Shown: positions 25,593 to 34,461, numbered from the stretch's first letter. The stretch is DNA of 64,000 bases from Syntrophotalea acetylenivorans (GCF_001887775.1 NZ_CP015519.1:2170001-2234000); one strand, 5' to 3'. The notes: a model not told the origin generated them from the sequence alone. Numbers and translations: made by a program.

Positions 25593-25797
25593 CGGCAGTG
25601 ATCTCCCTTGCTCTTTTCAGCCGGGCCAGGCGCACCCGACCCGTTACGCAACAATGGTTTACCTTAAGCAAACAGGCACGCGCCCACTTGTATACAATAA
25701 AAAGCCCACACGTTCATGTCAAATGAATTAAATTGATCTCGGCTATCACTTCCGGCGATACCCCCTGCCCACCGACCGCTTTGGCGAGGACTTCCAT

Positions 25798-26148
25798 TCA
25801 GGGTTCTGCATATCCCGCCCCCCAATCGCACATGAGATCGAGGATCGGCTTGATGCTCCGCCCCCTAGCGGTCAGGGAATATTCCACCTTGGGCGGTACC
25901 TGGGGATAAACCTCGCGATGGACAAGACCGTCCCGTTCCAGTTCCCGCAGCTGCTGGGTAAGCATCTTACGACTGGTGTCGGCAAACTGGCGTTGCAGTT
26001 CAGAAAATCGCATGGTCTGCAGCGCCAAGTGGTAAAGGATGGCGGACTTCCATTTGCCGCCGATGACCGCCAGAGTCACGTCGATGCCGCATTTGTATTG
26101 TTTGTCGCGAAACACCAGCGTTTTTTTTACTTCGAGATTCGGCTTCAT
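25798..26148 (-). CDS. HxlR family transcriptional regulator
   Basis: A 116-residue winged-helix protein with the HxlR core: KCGIDVTLAVIGGKWKSAIL, then MRFSELQR, ISRKMLTQQLRELERDGLVHRE-type recognition helix, and VEYSLTARGRSI. Cys20 just before the helix is conserved in many redox-sensing members. The gene diverges from the old-yellow-enzyme gene with 150 bases between, so it likely controls that gene. It lacks an effector domain, as is normal. Confidence 0.92.
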   Translation of the reverse strand: MKPNLEVKKTLVFRDKQYKCGIDVTLAVIGGKWKSAILYHLALQTMRFSELQRQFADTSRKMLTQQLRELERDGLVHREVYPQVPPKVEYSLTARGRSIKPILDLMCDWGAGYAEP

Positions 26149-26298
26149 AATCTCTCTGCCCCCAATAGTTCCCTAAAGGTGCCTATGTATCCAAAAGGTT
26201 CATTATTGACTGCAGTAACCCTATGGTTGAAAGTAGCAAAAATGGATAACAAAAGCAACCTGAGACAGGTAGGAAGTTTTTCGCAAAGGAGAAAAATC
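26149..26298. promoter_or_regulatory. divergent control region between HxlR and OYE genes
   Basis: Two near-repeats, CTAAAGGT at about 26174-26181 and CAAAAGGT at about 26192-26199, lie between the two starts and could be HxlR operators. TTGACT at 26206-26211 lacks a -10 box at good spacing. An AAAGGAG site at 26285-26291 serves the plus gene. The operator idea is inference. Confidence 0.3.
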
Positions 26299-27396
26299 AT
26301 GCGAACCCTTTTCGACGCGACAACCATCAACTCCATGAACCTGAAAAACCGCCTGGTCCGCAGTGCCACCTGGGAAAACATGGCTGATGCGACCGGCCAT
26401 ATGACTGAGCCACTGTTCAAGGTTTACGAGGAGCTCGCCCGGGGCGGGACAGGAATGATCATCACCGGCTACGCCTTTCCCCTGCAGGCGGAACGCCCCA
26501 ACCCCGGCATGATGGGCATCTATGACGACAGCTTCATCGAGGACTACCGGCCCCTTACCGACATGGTGCATCAACATGACAGCCGGATTGTATTACAGAT
26601 TGCCTACGGTGGCTCGCAAACCAATTACCAACCGGAGGGAAGGGAGATCTGGGGCCCTTCGGCGGTGGCCGATTTGCTGTTCAAGGTGATGCCTCAGGAA
26701 ATGTCCCGAGACAACATCCGAACCCTGACCAAGGCTATCGGTGAGGCCGCCGCGCGAGCCAAGGCAGCCGGATTTGACGGGGTACAGTTTCATGGCGCCC
26801 ACGGCTACCTGTTCAGCCAATTTCTGTGCCCCTACTATAATCGCCGTACAGACGAGTACGGCGGGTCGATTGAAAACCGGGCGCGAATCATCCTGGAAGC
26901 GTATGACGAAGTACGCAGTCAGGTGGGCGCTGACTTCCCGGTACTGATCAAACTCAATGCCGAGGATAACATCGAAAACGGTGCGACTTTCGAAGACTGC
27001 CGCTATGTCTGCCATCAACTGGCCACACGGGGCATTGACGCCATCGAGCTTAGCTGCGGTACCATGGCTGCCGGCAGACTCGGCCCCTGTCGCACCCGGA
27101 TCGATGCACCGGAAAAGGAGGCTTACAACGCCGAACATGCGGCAAAACTCGCCGAAGAACTCGATATCCCCATCCTGCTGGTAGGCGGTTTACGTTCGCC
27201 CGAGGTGATGGAACAGCTGTTGGAAACGACAGCCATCGAGTACTTCTCCCTGGCACGACCCCTCCTGGCGGAACCGAATCTGGTACAACGCTGGCAAGCA
27301 GGCGATCGCCGCCCGGCTCGCTGCATCTCCTGCAACGGTTGCTTTCGCCCTAATCCCGCCGGCAATCTCTGCGTGCTTGATTCAGAGTCGGAGTGA
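26299..27396 (+). CDS. NADH:flavin oxidoreductase, old yellow enzyme family
   Basis: A 365-residue FMN enzyme. LKNRLVRSATWENMA opens the barrel, FDGVQFHGAHGYLFSQFLCP (only HGAHGYL is needed for the family) holds the catalytic-site histidines, and RTDEYGGSIENRARI follows. A C-terminal cluster of cysteines 342, 345, 348 and 358 resembles the 4Fe-4S motif of enoate and dienoyl-CoA reductases, but the extra flavin domain of those enzymes is absent. ATG at 26299 has an AAAGGAG site. It should reduce activated C=C bonds, electron source unclear. Confidence 0.88.
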   Translation: MRTLFDATTINSMNLKNRLVRSATWENMADATGHMTEPLFKVYEELARGGTGMIITGYAFPLQAERPNPGMMGIYDDSFIEDYRPLTDMVHQHDSRIVLQIAYGGSQTNYQPEGREIWGPSAVADLLFKVMPQEMSRDNIRTLTKAIGEAAARAKAAGFDGVQFHGAHGYLFSQFLCPYYNRRTDEYGGSIENRARIILEAYDEVRSQVGADFPVLIKLNAEDNIENGATFEDCRYVCHQLATRGIDAIELSCGTMAAGRLGPCRTRIDAPEKEAYNAEHAAKLAEELDIPILLVGGLRSPEVMEQLLETTAIEYFSLARPLLAEPNLVQRWQAGDRRPARCISCNGCFRPNPAGNLCVLDSESE

Positions 27397-27423
27397 AGTC
27401 CTGCATAGCCGACTCTTTGGTTG

Positions 27424-27454
27424 AAAAAGCTCCTCAGTTGTGAGGGGCTTTTTT
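27424..27454 (+). terminator. terminator after the OYE gene
   Basis: AAAAGCTCCTCA pairs with TGAGGGGCTTTT around GTTG and is followed by TT. One mismatch lies in the stem. Confidence 0.7.
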
Positions 27455-27649
27455 ACATTGGAGACACAAGCGGGAGTTCAAGTGCCTGGATATTGCGTTC
27501 CCTACGGCTTCTTCCAGTATCCATGGCAAAAGCAACCAGAGACTATCCCGCCAATGCTGCCTTGAAAGAAAGCATAGTACTTTCATTCCCAAATGATTTA
27601 AGCTAAGGGAACCATCACTAAAAATGATACCGAATCAGGGACAATCACT

Positions 27650-28528
27650 ATGGATCTGGGTTCTTTGCGTATCTTCCTCGCAGTAGTTGAAGAGGGCAGT
27701 GTCTCCCGCGCCGCCGAGCGCCTGCACTATGTGCAGTCCAACGTGACCACTCGCCTGCGCCGCCTGGAGGAAGATCTTGGCACCAACCTCTTTGTTCGCA
27801 CCGGTCGCGGCATGGTACCGACCAGCGCCGGCAAGAGACTGCAGGGCTATGCCCGGCAGATCCTGCGCACTGTCGAGGAAGCGCGCTTGGCGGTGAGCGG
27901 CTCCGCCCAGCCACAGGGACCGCTGGCTATCGGTGCCATCGACACGGTGGCTGCTGTGCACCTGCCACAAGTACTGGCTCGCTACCACAGCCAATACCCC
28001 AAGGTAGCCATCGGTTTGCAGACCGGTGCCAGCCAGGAATTGGTGCGACAGGTGCTTAACTACGATATTGAAGGCGCTTTTGTCGGCGGCCCCGTGGCGA
28101 ACAGTGAAATTGTGCAGACGGAGGTATGCGTTGAGGAGATGGTTCTGGTGACAGCACCGGACCAACCGACGCCCGCGATGGGAAGTTTTGACACCATCCT
28201 GGTGTTTCGCCCAGGCTGCTCCTGTCGCAACCGCCTGGAGCAATGGCTGCGGGAGGAAGGGCTGACCCCTATCAAACTCATGGAATTCGGCACCCTCGAC
28301 GCCATTCTCGGCTGCGTTGGTGCCGGCATGGGCATCAGCATGCTGCCACGCTCTTTCGTCGAACGAGGTCCCTTTGCCTCAATGGTTCGAATCCATCAGG
28401 TAGCGGAGCCATTTTCTCGCGTACCGACCATGTTCATCCGCCGCAAGGACATGGCAGCCTCCCCAGCCCTCAGCGCTCTCATCGGGCTATTTCAAACCGA
28501 ACGCAGCGTAGCAGGTGACTCGGCTTGA
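27650..28528 (+). CDS. LysR family transcriptional regulator
   Basis: A 292-residue LysR protein: N-terminal helix-turn-helix (LRIFLAVVEEGSVSRAAERLHYVQSNV, with key SVSRAAERL), a linker helix and a C-terminal periplasmic-binding-like domain with GAIDTVAAVHLP and GVGAGMGISMLPRSF (in the DNA as CVGAGMGISML). It probably senses a small molecule. The gene it controls is not obvious: it lies downstream of the OYE gene on the same strand and has no divergent neighbour. It ends near a minus-strand gene. Confidence 0.9.
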   Translation: MDLGSLRIFLAVVEEGSVSRAAERLHYVQSNVTTRLRRLEEDLGTNLFVRTGRGMVPTSAGKRLQGYARQILRTVEEARLAVSGSAQPQGPLAIGAIDTVAAVHLPQVLARYHSQYPKVAIGLQTGASQELVRQVLNYDIEGAFVGGPVANSEIVQTEVCVEEMVLVTAPDQPTPAMGSFDTILVFRPGCSCRNRLEQWLREEGLTPIKLMEFGTLDAILGCVGAGMGISMLPRSFVERGPFASMVRIHQVAEPFSRVPTMFIRRKDMAASPALSALIGLFQTERSVAGDSA

Positions 28529-28535
28529 ACCGTCC

Positions 28536-28772
28536 TCAGCCGGTTCGGTTGCCGCGGCGATCGAACAGAGTCAATTCCCAGAGATCGTCCTGCACATCGT
28601 AGCGAATAATGTACAAACCAGCGTCGTCTCCCCGCACCTTAAAATAACGGTGCTCCGGGTCCAGCCAGCGATCGGCAATCTCCACCACGGCAACCTGCCG
28701 ACGACCGAGAAACAGTCGCCTGGGCTGCTCTTGGCCCCGATAACCTTCGTAGCACTCGACGCGGATCTTCAT
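28536..28772 (-). CDS. small conserved cytoplasmic protein, 78 residues
   Basis: Starts MKIRVECYEGYRGQEQPRRL and continues with RWLDPEHRYFKVRGDDAGLYIIRYD and WELTLF. It is beta-rich and soluble, without motifs of known function. It follows the radical SAM gene by 21 bases on the same strand, so it may be the third gene of that unit. I recall similar unnamed proteins in Geobacter relatives. Confidence 0.65.
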   Translation of the reverse strand: MKIRVECYEGYRGQEQPRRLFLGRRQVAVVEIADRWLDPEHRYFKVRGDDAGLYIIRYDVQDDLWELTLFDRRGNRTG

Positions 28773-28793
28773 GGCTAAATACTCTCGGTGTTT

Positions 28794-29714
28794 TCAGCAG
28801 CGATCGAGACGTTGCAGACCCGCGGCTTCTGCCCACCTCACCGCACGCCTGTATTCGGCCCGGCTCGTTGATCGATCGAGAGGCGGATAGCGATCAGCCC
28901 GGTAACAGGGTCGGTACTGATCCATGAGATTGAGGTAGGTGTTGCGGGACAACTGTTCGGCGATAAAGGACAAGACGCGGTCGCTGCCGGCCAGGTTCTC
29001 CGGCAGCACCAGATGGCGGAGCAGCAGGCCGCGCTGGGCGATGCCTTGATCATCAAGAACCAGGTCTCCAACCTGGCGATGCATTTCCCGCACCGCCTTT
29101 CGATTGACCTCGGCATAATCGGCCACCCCCAATAGCGGTTGGGCAACCTTTGAATCGGCAAACTTCATGTCCGGCATGTAGATGTCGACCACCCCGTCAA
29201 GCAGAGCCAGGGCCTCGGGGCTGTCGTAGCCACCCGTGTTGTAGACCAGGGGCAGCCGCAAGCCCTTGCGGATTGCCAGGAAAAGAGCCGCCAGCAACGG
29301 TGCGAGCACATGACTCGGCGACACCAGGTTGATATTGTGACAACCCAAGCCCTGCAGCTCCAGCATCATCGCCGCGAGTTCGGTGGCGGTGACCTCACGG
29401 CCCCGGTCTTCCTGGCTGATATCCCAGTTCTGGCAAAACACGCAACGCAGATTACAGCGGCTGAAGAACAGGGTGCCGCTGCCCCGGCGGCCGACCAACA
29501 CCTGTTCTTCGCCGTGGTGAGGACCGTAACTGGCCACAGCGGCCCGCCGACCACTGCGGCAGCGAGCGCCGCGAGGCGACTGCAAGCGATTAACTCGACA
29601 GTAGTTAGGACACAGCTCGCATCGAACCAGATGTTCATGAGCCCGGCGAACTCGCTCGGCCAGTTCGCCGCTATGATAAAGAGACAGGTAAGCGGGAGTA
29701 AAAGGCTCGCTCAT
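28794..29714 (-). CDS. radical SAM protein, PflA-like (AmmeMemoRadiSam-related)
   Basis: A 306-residue enzyme. A cysteine pair CELCPNYCRVNR sits near residue 35, and the radical SAM motif CNLRCVFC (CxxxCxxC) near 90 is followed by NWDISQ, as in pyruvate formate-lyase-activating-like proteins. YMPDMKFAD lies in the barrel. Members of this group are annotated as radical SAM proteins of unknown target. The start ATG at 29714 lies 11 bases after the THUMP-like gene and has a weak ribosome-binding site, so co-translation is likely. Confidence 0.85.
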   Translation of the reverse strand: MSEPFTPAYLSLYHSGELAERVRRAHEHLVRCELCPNYCRVNRLQSPRGARCRSGRRAAVASYGPHHGEEQVLVGRRGSGTLFFSRCNLRCVFCQNWDISQEDRGREVTATELAAMMLELQGLGCHNINLVSPSHVLAPLLAALFLAIRKGLRLPLVYNTGGYDSPEALALLDGVVDIYMPDMKFADSKVAQPLLGVADYAEVNRKAVREMHRQVGDLVLDDQGIAQRGLLLRHLVLPENLAGSDRVLSFIAEQLSRNTYLNLMDQYRPCYRADRYPPLDRSTSRAEYRRAVRWAEAAGLQRLDRC

Positions 29715-29725
29715 AGCAGAATCGC

Positions 29726-30265
29726 TCAATCGACACGCACGAAATCGAAACGATCGTTCAAGGCGCGGGTAATAAGGCCGACACCGCAACGGTCTCCAAT
29801 CGTTTCGATGGCAATTACCGCATCGGGGTCGTCAAAATCGATGGTTGCCGAATGGCCAAGATCGATCAGTTCATCAAGGATATAGGCATCCAGTGCCTGT
29901 TCGATGTCCGGGGAGATGATCTGTCCTTTCAGGCCGCGCCGTTCCAGGCGAACATGAAAGCGGCACTCGGCCAGACGGGCGATCCAGGGACGCAGAGCCA
30001 TGCAGAGCTTAGCCAGAAAATCGTCGACCTCAAAGGTAAAAACCCGCTCCAGGGGCACCACCCGAGACACATCCTGGAAGGCGATACACTGCTCGCTGCG
30101 CTTTTGGCAAATAGCCTCACAGAATAGCTCCACATCGTCTACCTGCCCCAGAGCCACACCATGAAACCCGGTTTTGTGAAACTCACCGTAATGGGCGAGC
30201 TCCCCTAACAGGTGTCCATAACGCCCCTTATGAGCCATGGTGACCAGCACGTTGAATTTCCACAT
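29726..30265 (-). CDS. THUMP-like domain protein
   Basis: A 179-residue protein. The middle part (LKGQIISPDIEQALDAYILDEL, then ATIDFDDPDAVIAIETIGDRCGVGLITRAL, of which DFDDPDAVIAIE is the diagnostic stretch) matches THUMP domains that bind tRNA in modification enzymes. The N-terminal part (FHGVALGQVDDVELF) resembles the domain that precedes them. No catalytic domain is present, so it may act with a partner such as the radical SAM protein next to it. The inference of RNA binding is moderate. Confidence 0.65.
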   Translation of the reverse strand: MWKFNVLVTMAHKGRYGHLLGELAHYGEFHKTGFHGVALGQVDDVELFCEAICQKRSEQCIAFQDVSRVVPLERVFTFEVDDFLAKLCMALRPWIARLAECRFHVRLERRGLKGQIISPDIEQALDAYILDELIDLGHSATIDFDDPDAVIAIETIGDRCGVGLITRALNDRFDFVRVD

Positions 30266-30393
30266 AATGACCTCCCCAAAATGAGTTTAACGAAGAGGAA
30301 AGAAATCTCAACCGATCCCGGATTGGAATCGCTCTTGCCAAGAGGCACCTGTCTGTTATCTGGTTATTAAAGAAGTAAATTGGAGGAGGAGAG

Positions 30394-30819
30394 ATGGCCA
30401 GCGAGTATCGGCGTAAATGTCTGGCGAAGATTCACATCGCCAAAAAGGAACTGGGACTGAGTGAGGAGGATTACCGCAGCCTGATTGAGGCCACGGTACC
30501 CGGCAAGAACTCGGCAGCCGACCTCGACGACGGCCAGTTGCAACAGCTCCTCGACCGATTTTACACTCTGGGCTGGCGACCACGGCTGCCCCGGAACCGG
30601 GAGCGACCGCTGCCGGCCACAGTCTGGAAGGCCCGTAAACTGTGGTTACAACTCTACGAACTGGGAGCAGTGCAAAATCCGCAGTGGACTGCCCTGGCCC
30701 GCTTTGCCAAACGCATGACCGGGGTGGGCGACCTGCGCCGCCTGACCGGTAAACACGCTGCGATTGTGATCGAAGCGCTTAAACAGTGGTTGGAACGAGC
30801 CGGAGGAGAGACGGAATAA
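30394..30819 (+). CDS. Mu GemA/Gp16-like regulatory protein
   Basis: A 141-residue protein: YRRKCLAKIHIAKKELGLSEEDYRSLIEA at the start, LYELGAVQNPQW, then a C-terminal KRMTGVGDLRRLTGKHAAIVIEALKQWL. This is the DUF1018/GemA pattern of Mu-like phages. No other phage genes are near. It is flanked by repeats, so it is an orphan or domesticated phage gene. An AGGAGGAG site precedes the ATG at 30394. Confidence 0.8.
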   Translation: MASEYRRKCLAKIHIAKKELGLSEEDYRSLIEATVPGKNSAADLDDGQLQQLLDRFYTLGWRPRLPRNRERPLPATVWKARKLWLQLYELGAVQNPQWTALARFAKRMTGVGDLRRLTGKHAAIVIEALKQWLERAGGETE

Positions 30820-30867
30820 TCGATTGTGCTTGTTTCGAGGTAAAGATAAGGTCAGCAAAAAGCTCTC

Positions 30868-30945
30868 ACCACGAAGGACACGAAGGGAAAAAACCGGACC
30901 TTTAAAGGTTGAAGTTTCTTCGTGATCTTCGTGTCCTTCGTGGTA
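30868..30945. repeat. palindromic repeat, caccacgaagg type
   Basis: CTCACCACGAAGGACACGAAG pairs with CTTCGTGTCCTTCGTGG near 30930-30945 through a loop of about 35 bases. It follows GemA and precedes the convergent flavin reductase gene. It resembles the repeats at 800 and 54866. Confidence 0.65.
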
Positions 30946-30967
30946 AAAAACGCAGGTTTTTAACTCT

Positions 30968-31540
30968 TCAGCCGATTTCCTTACCAATGGAAAACGCCTG
31001 TCCCAGATACTCTCCCGCGCCATGATAGGTACGAATCACCGGGGTAAAGATCATCGGCCGCACCTTTTCGATATCGGGCACACCGCTTTCGGACAACACT
31101 GCCGGATCGGCCTTGACGTCGACGATCTCGCCGATGAACTGGGTGTGGCCGCCGACCTCCACCGTCTGCTGCAAGCGGCATTCGACGATCAGCGGGAACT
31201 CCTCCACATAGGGGGCGTCGATCAGATCGCTCTTGACTGCTGTGAGACCGGCGGCGGCGAATTTGTCGCCATCCCGACCTGAGGCCATGCCGCAAAAGTC
31301 CGCCTGCCGAGCAAAAGGCTCGGTGGCGACGTTCACGGTAAAGGCGCCCCGTTGGATAATACTGTCGTGAGTGTAGGTGGCAGGACGCAGGGAGATCGCC
31401 ACGCAGGGTGGCTTGGAACAGCAGATGCCGCCCCAGGCGATGGTGGCCAGATTCGGCTGGCCCGCCTGGTCGTAGGACCCGACCAGCCATACCGGCGACG
31501 GCTGGGCGAGGGTTTTGATGCCGAGAGATACTTTTTTCAT
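30968..31540 (-). CDS. flavin reductase family protein
   Basis: A 190-residue FMN-binding split-barrel protein: PSPVWLVGSYDQAGQPNLAT at the start, VNVATEPFARQADF in the middle and GEIVDVKADPAVL near residue 140. Members reduce flavins for partner monooxygenases or hold FMN themselves, for example in flavoredoxin. It lies 15 bases from the tautomerase gene on the same strand. Confidence 0.9.
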   Translation of the reverse strand: MKKVSLGIKTLAQPSPVWLVGSYDQAGQPNLATIAWGGICCSKPPCVAISLRPATYTHDSIIQRGAFTVNVATEPFARQADFCGMASGRDGDKFAAAGLTAVKSDLIDAPYVEEFPLIVECRLQQTVEVGGHTQFIGEIVDVKADPAVLSESGVPDIEKVRPMIFTPVIRTYHGAGEYLGQAFSIGKEIG

Positions 31541-31555
31541 CGCTTTGCTCCTTTA

Positions 31556-31768
31556 TTATGGTTTGTCGCCAGCTGCCTGTAACGCCATGGCCTGATCGAG
31601 AGGCAGGCCGCCGACGCCGATATTTTCCCGGGGCGTCTCATCGATAAAGACCACGAACTTGGCCGCCGGAATGCCCGTGGCTTCGGCGGCGGCAGCCGTG
31701 AGGCGAGAAATAAGCTGTTCTTTAACGTCTTTCCCCTGGGGGGAGATGGCGAGGGTAATGACCGGCAT
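31556..31768 (-). CDS. 4-oxalocrotonate tautomerase family protein
   Basis: A 70-residue small tautomerase. After Met removal Pro2 is the N-terminal catalytic base (MPVITLAIS); KEQLISRLTAAAAEATG and FVVFIDE complete the fold. The substrate is unknown; family members isomerise unsaturated keto acids. It reads before the flavin reductase gene and likely shares its message. Confidence 0.88.
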   Translation of the reverse strand: MPVITLAISPQGKDVKEQLISRLTAAAAEATGIPAAKFVVFIDETPRENIGVGGLPLDQAMALQAAGDKP

Positions 31769-31827
31769 AGCGAATCTCCTTAAACGATAAAGCCAACGAA
31801 AAATGACGCATTCCCAAAACTTGATGC

Positions 31828-31951
31828 ATGGCTAAGTAAAATTTTCGTCCTAGAAGGCTTGGTGTCTTTTCAGGGGCGAAAGCATACAACCCGTAGGTCG
31901 AGATCCTGAAAATACCGTAACGCGGCAGGGCGAACTTTGTGCGACGCCATC
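31828..31951. repeat. palindromic repeat B, copy 1, 3' of cmoB
   Basis: A long imperfect palindrome: left arm aaaattttcgtcctag, then cttttcagggg; right arm atcctgaaaa, then gcagggcgaactttgtg. It ends 3 bases before the cmoB stop codon region on the minus strand. Similar units lie at 40412-40538 and 56941-57046. Confidence 0.6.
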
Positions 31952-31954
31952 AAA

Positions 31955-32923
31955 TTAGCGCCGATCGGCCAGCAATACCGCCCGCAGCGGTGCCGGATGA
32001 CCTTCGGCGGTTTTACGCGGATCGTCCGGGTCGAGGAAGTCGGCTAAAGACTCACTTTTAATCCACTCGGTGCGCCGCTGCTCCTCGGAACTGGTCCAGG
32101 TCTGGTCGATACAGCGGATATTGTCGAATCCGGCCCGCTCAAGCCAGCCCTTCAAGCAGGCAATGGTGGGCAGAAAAAAAACGTTGTGCATCTTGGCGTA
32201 GCGCTTGGGCGGGCAGAAAGCCCATTCTCCCTCACCTTCGACAATCAGGGTCTCCAGCACCAGTTCGCCACCGCGAACCAGTAAACCGGCGAGTTGCTTG
32301 AGAGCATCGATGGGAGCCCGCTGATGGGACAACACGCCCATGTGAAAAATGCTGTCGAAACAGTCGGTCATGGCCGGCAGTTCTTCGAGCTTGAGAGGCC
32401 AACAGTCCACGCTCGGTTCACCGATCAGGCGCTGCAACAGCAGGTATTGGCAGTAAAAAGGGGCATAGGGCTCCAGACCGAGGGCCAGGCGTGGGCGGCT
32501 GGCGGCCATACGAAACAGGTAATAGCCGCAGCTGCTGCCAACGTCGAGAATTCGCCGGCCCGCCAAGGGAGCGATCTGATCCTTGATCCGGTTCCACTTC
32601 AGATTCGAGCGCCACTCGCTGTCGATCTCCACGCCGAAGATGTTGAAGGGGCCCTTGCGCCAGTGCCGAAACTCCATAAGAATCTCGCGTAATTCTTCTC
32701 TTTGCTGGGAACTAAGATCATCGCCAGCACCGATGCGAATCGCATCGGCATCCAGGTCAATTTCGCTTTCGGCTATCTGTGGCAGCCTTTCAAGCAGGGG
32801 CAGCAATCGCCGGGCATTGCCGTCGACCTGAGAAATAAAACGTTCCTTTTCCGCCAGCAGAGCCTCAATCTCCTGTTTCCAGGCACCCCAGCCGAGGGCA
32901 TCGAGTTCGTTCAGCAAAGCCAT
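31955..32923 (-). CDS. cmoB: tRNA U34 carboxymethyltransferase CmoB
   Basis: A 322-residue enzyme. FNIFGVEIDSEWRSNLKW near residue 93 and the methyltransferase motif ILDVGSSCGYYLF, then HMGVLSHQRAP, match CmoB, which transfers a carboxymethyl group from carboxy-SAM to 5-hydroxyuridine at tRNA position 34. TGATG overlap with cmoA shows translational coupling. The length is normal. Confidence 0.95.
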   Translation of the reverse strand: MALLNELDALGWGAWKQEIEALLAEKERFISQVDGNARRLLPLLERLPQIAESEIDLDADAIRIGAGDDLSSQQREELREILMEFRHWRKGPFNIFGVEIDSEWRSNLKWNRIKDQIAPLAGRRILDVGSSCGYYLFRMAASRPRLALGLEPYAPFYCQYLLLQRLIGEPSVDCWPLKLEELPAMTDCFDSIFHMGVLSHQRAPIDALKQLAGLLVRGGELVLETLIVEGEGEWAFCPPKRYAKMHNVFFLPTIACLKGWLERAGFDNIRCIDQTWTSSEEQRRTEWIKSESLADFLDPDDPRKTAEGHPAPLRAVLLADRR

Positions 32924-33654
32924 CAGACAAGCTCCTTGCAGGCCAGAAAAGAGGCGAAATTGAACCACTTGAACCACAGATCGAGTTGCCGAAAGCCGGC
33001 CTGGCGCAGGCGCGCCTCATGGGCCTCAATGGTCTCCGGGATAAGAACGTCTTCCAGGGCCTCTCGTTTCTGGCTGATCTCCAGCTCGGAATAACCCCGT
33101 TCCCGCTTGAATCGGTAGTAAAAGTCCTGCTGCAGGGCGTCCAGTGCCGGGTCGGGATGCACCACCTTTTCCGTCAATAACAGCACGCCGCCGGGACGCA
33201 AAGCCCGGTAGATTCTGTCAATCAATGCTTGCCGCTCCCCCTGCGGCAAAAACTGCAAGGTCAGGGTGATAACCACCACCGAAGCCTCCTGTAACGGCTG
33301 GCTACAGATATCGCCACAAATCAACTCGATGGCCCCCTTGGGCGACACCCCCGCCAGGCGCTGCGCATAGATATCCAGCATCGGCTGGGAATTATCCAGA
33401 GCCAGCATATGGAAATCACTACCGGCCATTTCTTCACACAACTGCATGCCGAAATTTCCGGTGGAACAACCGAGATCGTAGATAGTGCTGCCGGGACGGT
33501 AAAAGTGGCCTGCCAATTGTGCCAAGCGGCCGCTCAGTTCCCCATAACCGGGCACTGAGCGGGTGATCATATCGTCAAACACGGACGCTACCTGTTCGTT
33601 AAACTCAAAAGGGGCCGGCCCCCGTGAGCCGGTATAGATGTCATCTTTGGCCAT
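32923..33654 (-). CDS. cmoA: carboxy-SAM synthase CmoA
   Basis: A 243-residue SAM-dependent protein. FNEQVASVFDDMITRSVPGY is the CmoA signature and IYDLGCSTGNFG is the SAM site. CmoA makes carboxy-SAM from SAM and prephenate for CmoB. The gene comes first in the cmoA-cmoB operon. The window has a shikimate kinase gene, which feeds prephenate, but not linked to this operon. Confidence 0.95.
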   Translation of the reverse strand: MAKDDIYTGSRGPAPFEFNEQVASVFDDMITRSVPGYGELSGRLAQLAGHFYRPGSTIYDLGCSTGNFGMQLCEEMAGSDFHMLALDNSQPMLDIYAQRLAGVSPKGAIELICGDICSQPLQEASVVVITLTLQFLPQGERQALIDRIYRALRPGGVLLLTEKVVHPDPALDALQQDFYYRFKRERGYSELEISQKREALEDVLIPETIEAHEARLRQAGFRQLDLWFKWFNFASFLACKELV

Positions 33655-33926
33655 TCTCTTCGCCTTATTGCTGATAAATACACAGAGCTGTGGTAAACCG
33701 CTGGCGATTATAGCAGAAGTTGCCTCCTCTCACAGTTCTTTTGCTGTAAAAAACCCTTTATCCTTTCCTCCGATATGATAGAATTTTTTAAGTCTATCGG
33801 GCTTGACGGGCCTAACCGAAAAGCTTGACCGGTCAGGCGGTTTTACAGCTGGCTCATGGTAAGCTCGAAAGCCTTCTGGCCATACAATCTGTCCTTTCGA
33901 CCAATCAAGCACCCAAGGAGACCATT
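33655..33926. other. intergenic region upstream of charged protein gene
   Basis: About 270 bases. TTGACG and TTGACC at about 33803 and 33826 could be -35 elements, but no -10 box is convincing. The minus strand holds the start region of cmoA. Nothing else is seen. Confidence 0.3.
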
Positions 33927-34400
33927 ATGCAACGATCTGTTTTGTTCATTTTATTAAGCACCTTACTGACACTGCTGCTGGCCGGTCCTGTACTCGCCCG
34001 TGGCGGCAACGGCCAGGGCGGCGGGCAAGGCAAGGACAACCTCAACAGCAACCGCCAGTCAGACGAAGACGCCACCCGCGGTCTGGAGCGTGCGGCCGAA
34101 CGTCGCTCGGAGCAAGCTGCAGAACATGCCCAAAGCGAGAAGCACCAAGACATGGACCGCGACCATGATCGCGATCGCGAGCACATGAAAAAGCATGACC
34201 ACGAAGGACGCATGGACGATGACCATGGCAAGGCAAAGATGAAAGACAAAAGCAAAGAAAAGGGAGAGAAGGTCGCCAAAGAGAAAAAAATGAAGGCTAA
34301 GGATAAGGGCGACAAGGAGATGAAAAAACAGGGTGACGACCTGGAAAAAAAGACGAAAAAGAAAAAACGCTGGTATTGGCCTTTTGGTGAAGATGAATAA
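33927..34400 (+). CDS. secreted highly charged Lys/Glu/Asp-rich protein
   Basis: A 157-residue protein. A signal peptide with a long leucine core (LFILLSTLLTLLLAG, cut after VLA at about 24) precedes a Gly/Gln-rich stretch, a His/Asp-rich stretch and a repetitive Lys/Glu/Asp tail (KDKSKEKGEKVAKEKK and similar), ending RWYWPFGEDE. The mature part is probably disordered or coiled. It may be exported and bind metal or DNA, but this is not shown. ATG at 33927 has an AAGGAG site. Confidence 0.65.
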   Translation: MQRSVLFILLSTLLTLLLAGPVLARGGNGQGGGQGKDNLNSNRQSDEDATRGLERAAERRSEQAAEHAQSEKHQDMDRDHDRDREHMKKHDHEGRMDDDHGKAKMKDKSKEKGEKVAKEKKMKAKDKGDKEMKKQGDDLEKKTKKKKRWYWPFGEDE

Positions 34401-34424
34401 ATCAATATTGCGAAAAATTTTTAT

Positions 34425-34461
34425 AAAAGAGGGAGTGCCCATGGGCACTCCCTCTTTTTTT
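34425..34461 (+). terminator. terminator after the charged protein gene
   Basis: AAAAGAGGGAGTGCCC pairs with GGGCACTCCCTCTTTT around AT; a long T run follows. Confidence 0.9.

Noticed and set aside
26593-27138. 181-codon open frame on the minus strand
   Set aside because: Antisense to the old yellow enzyme gene, no start signal or domain.
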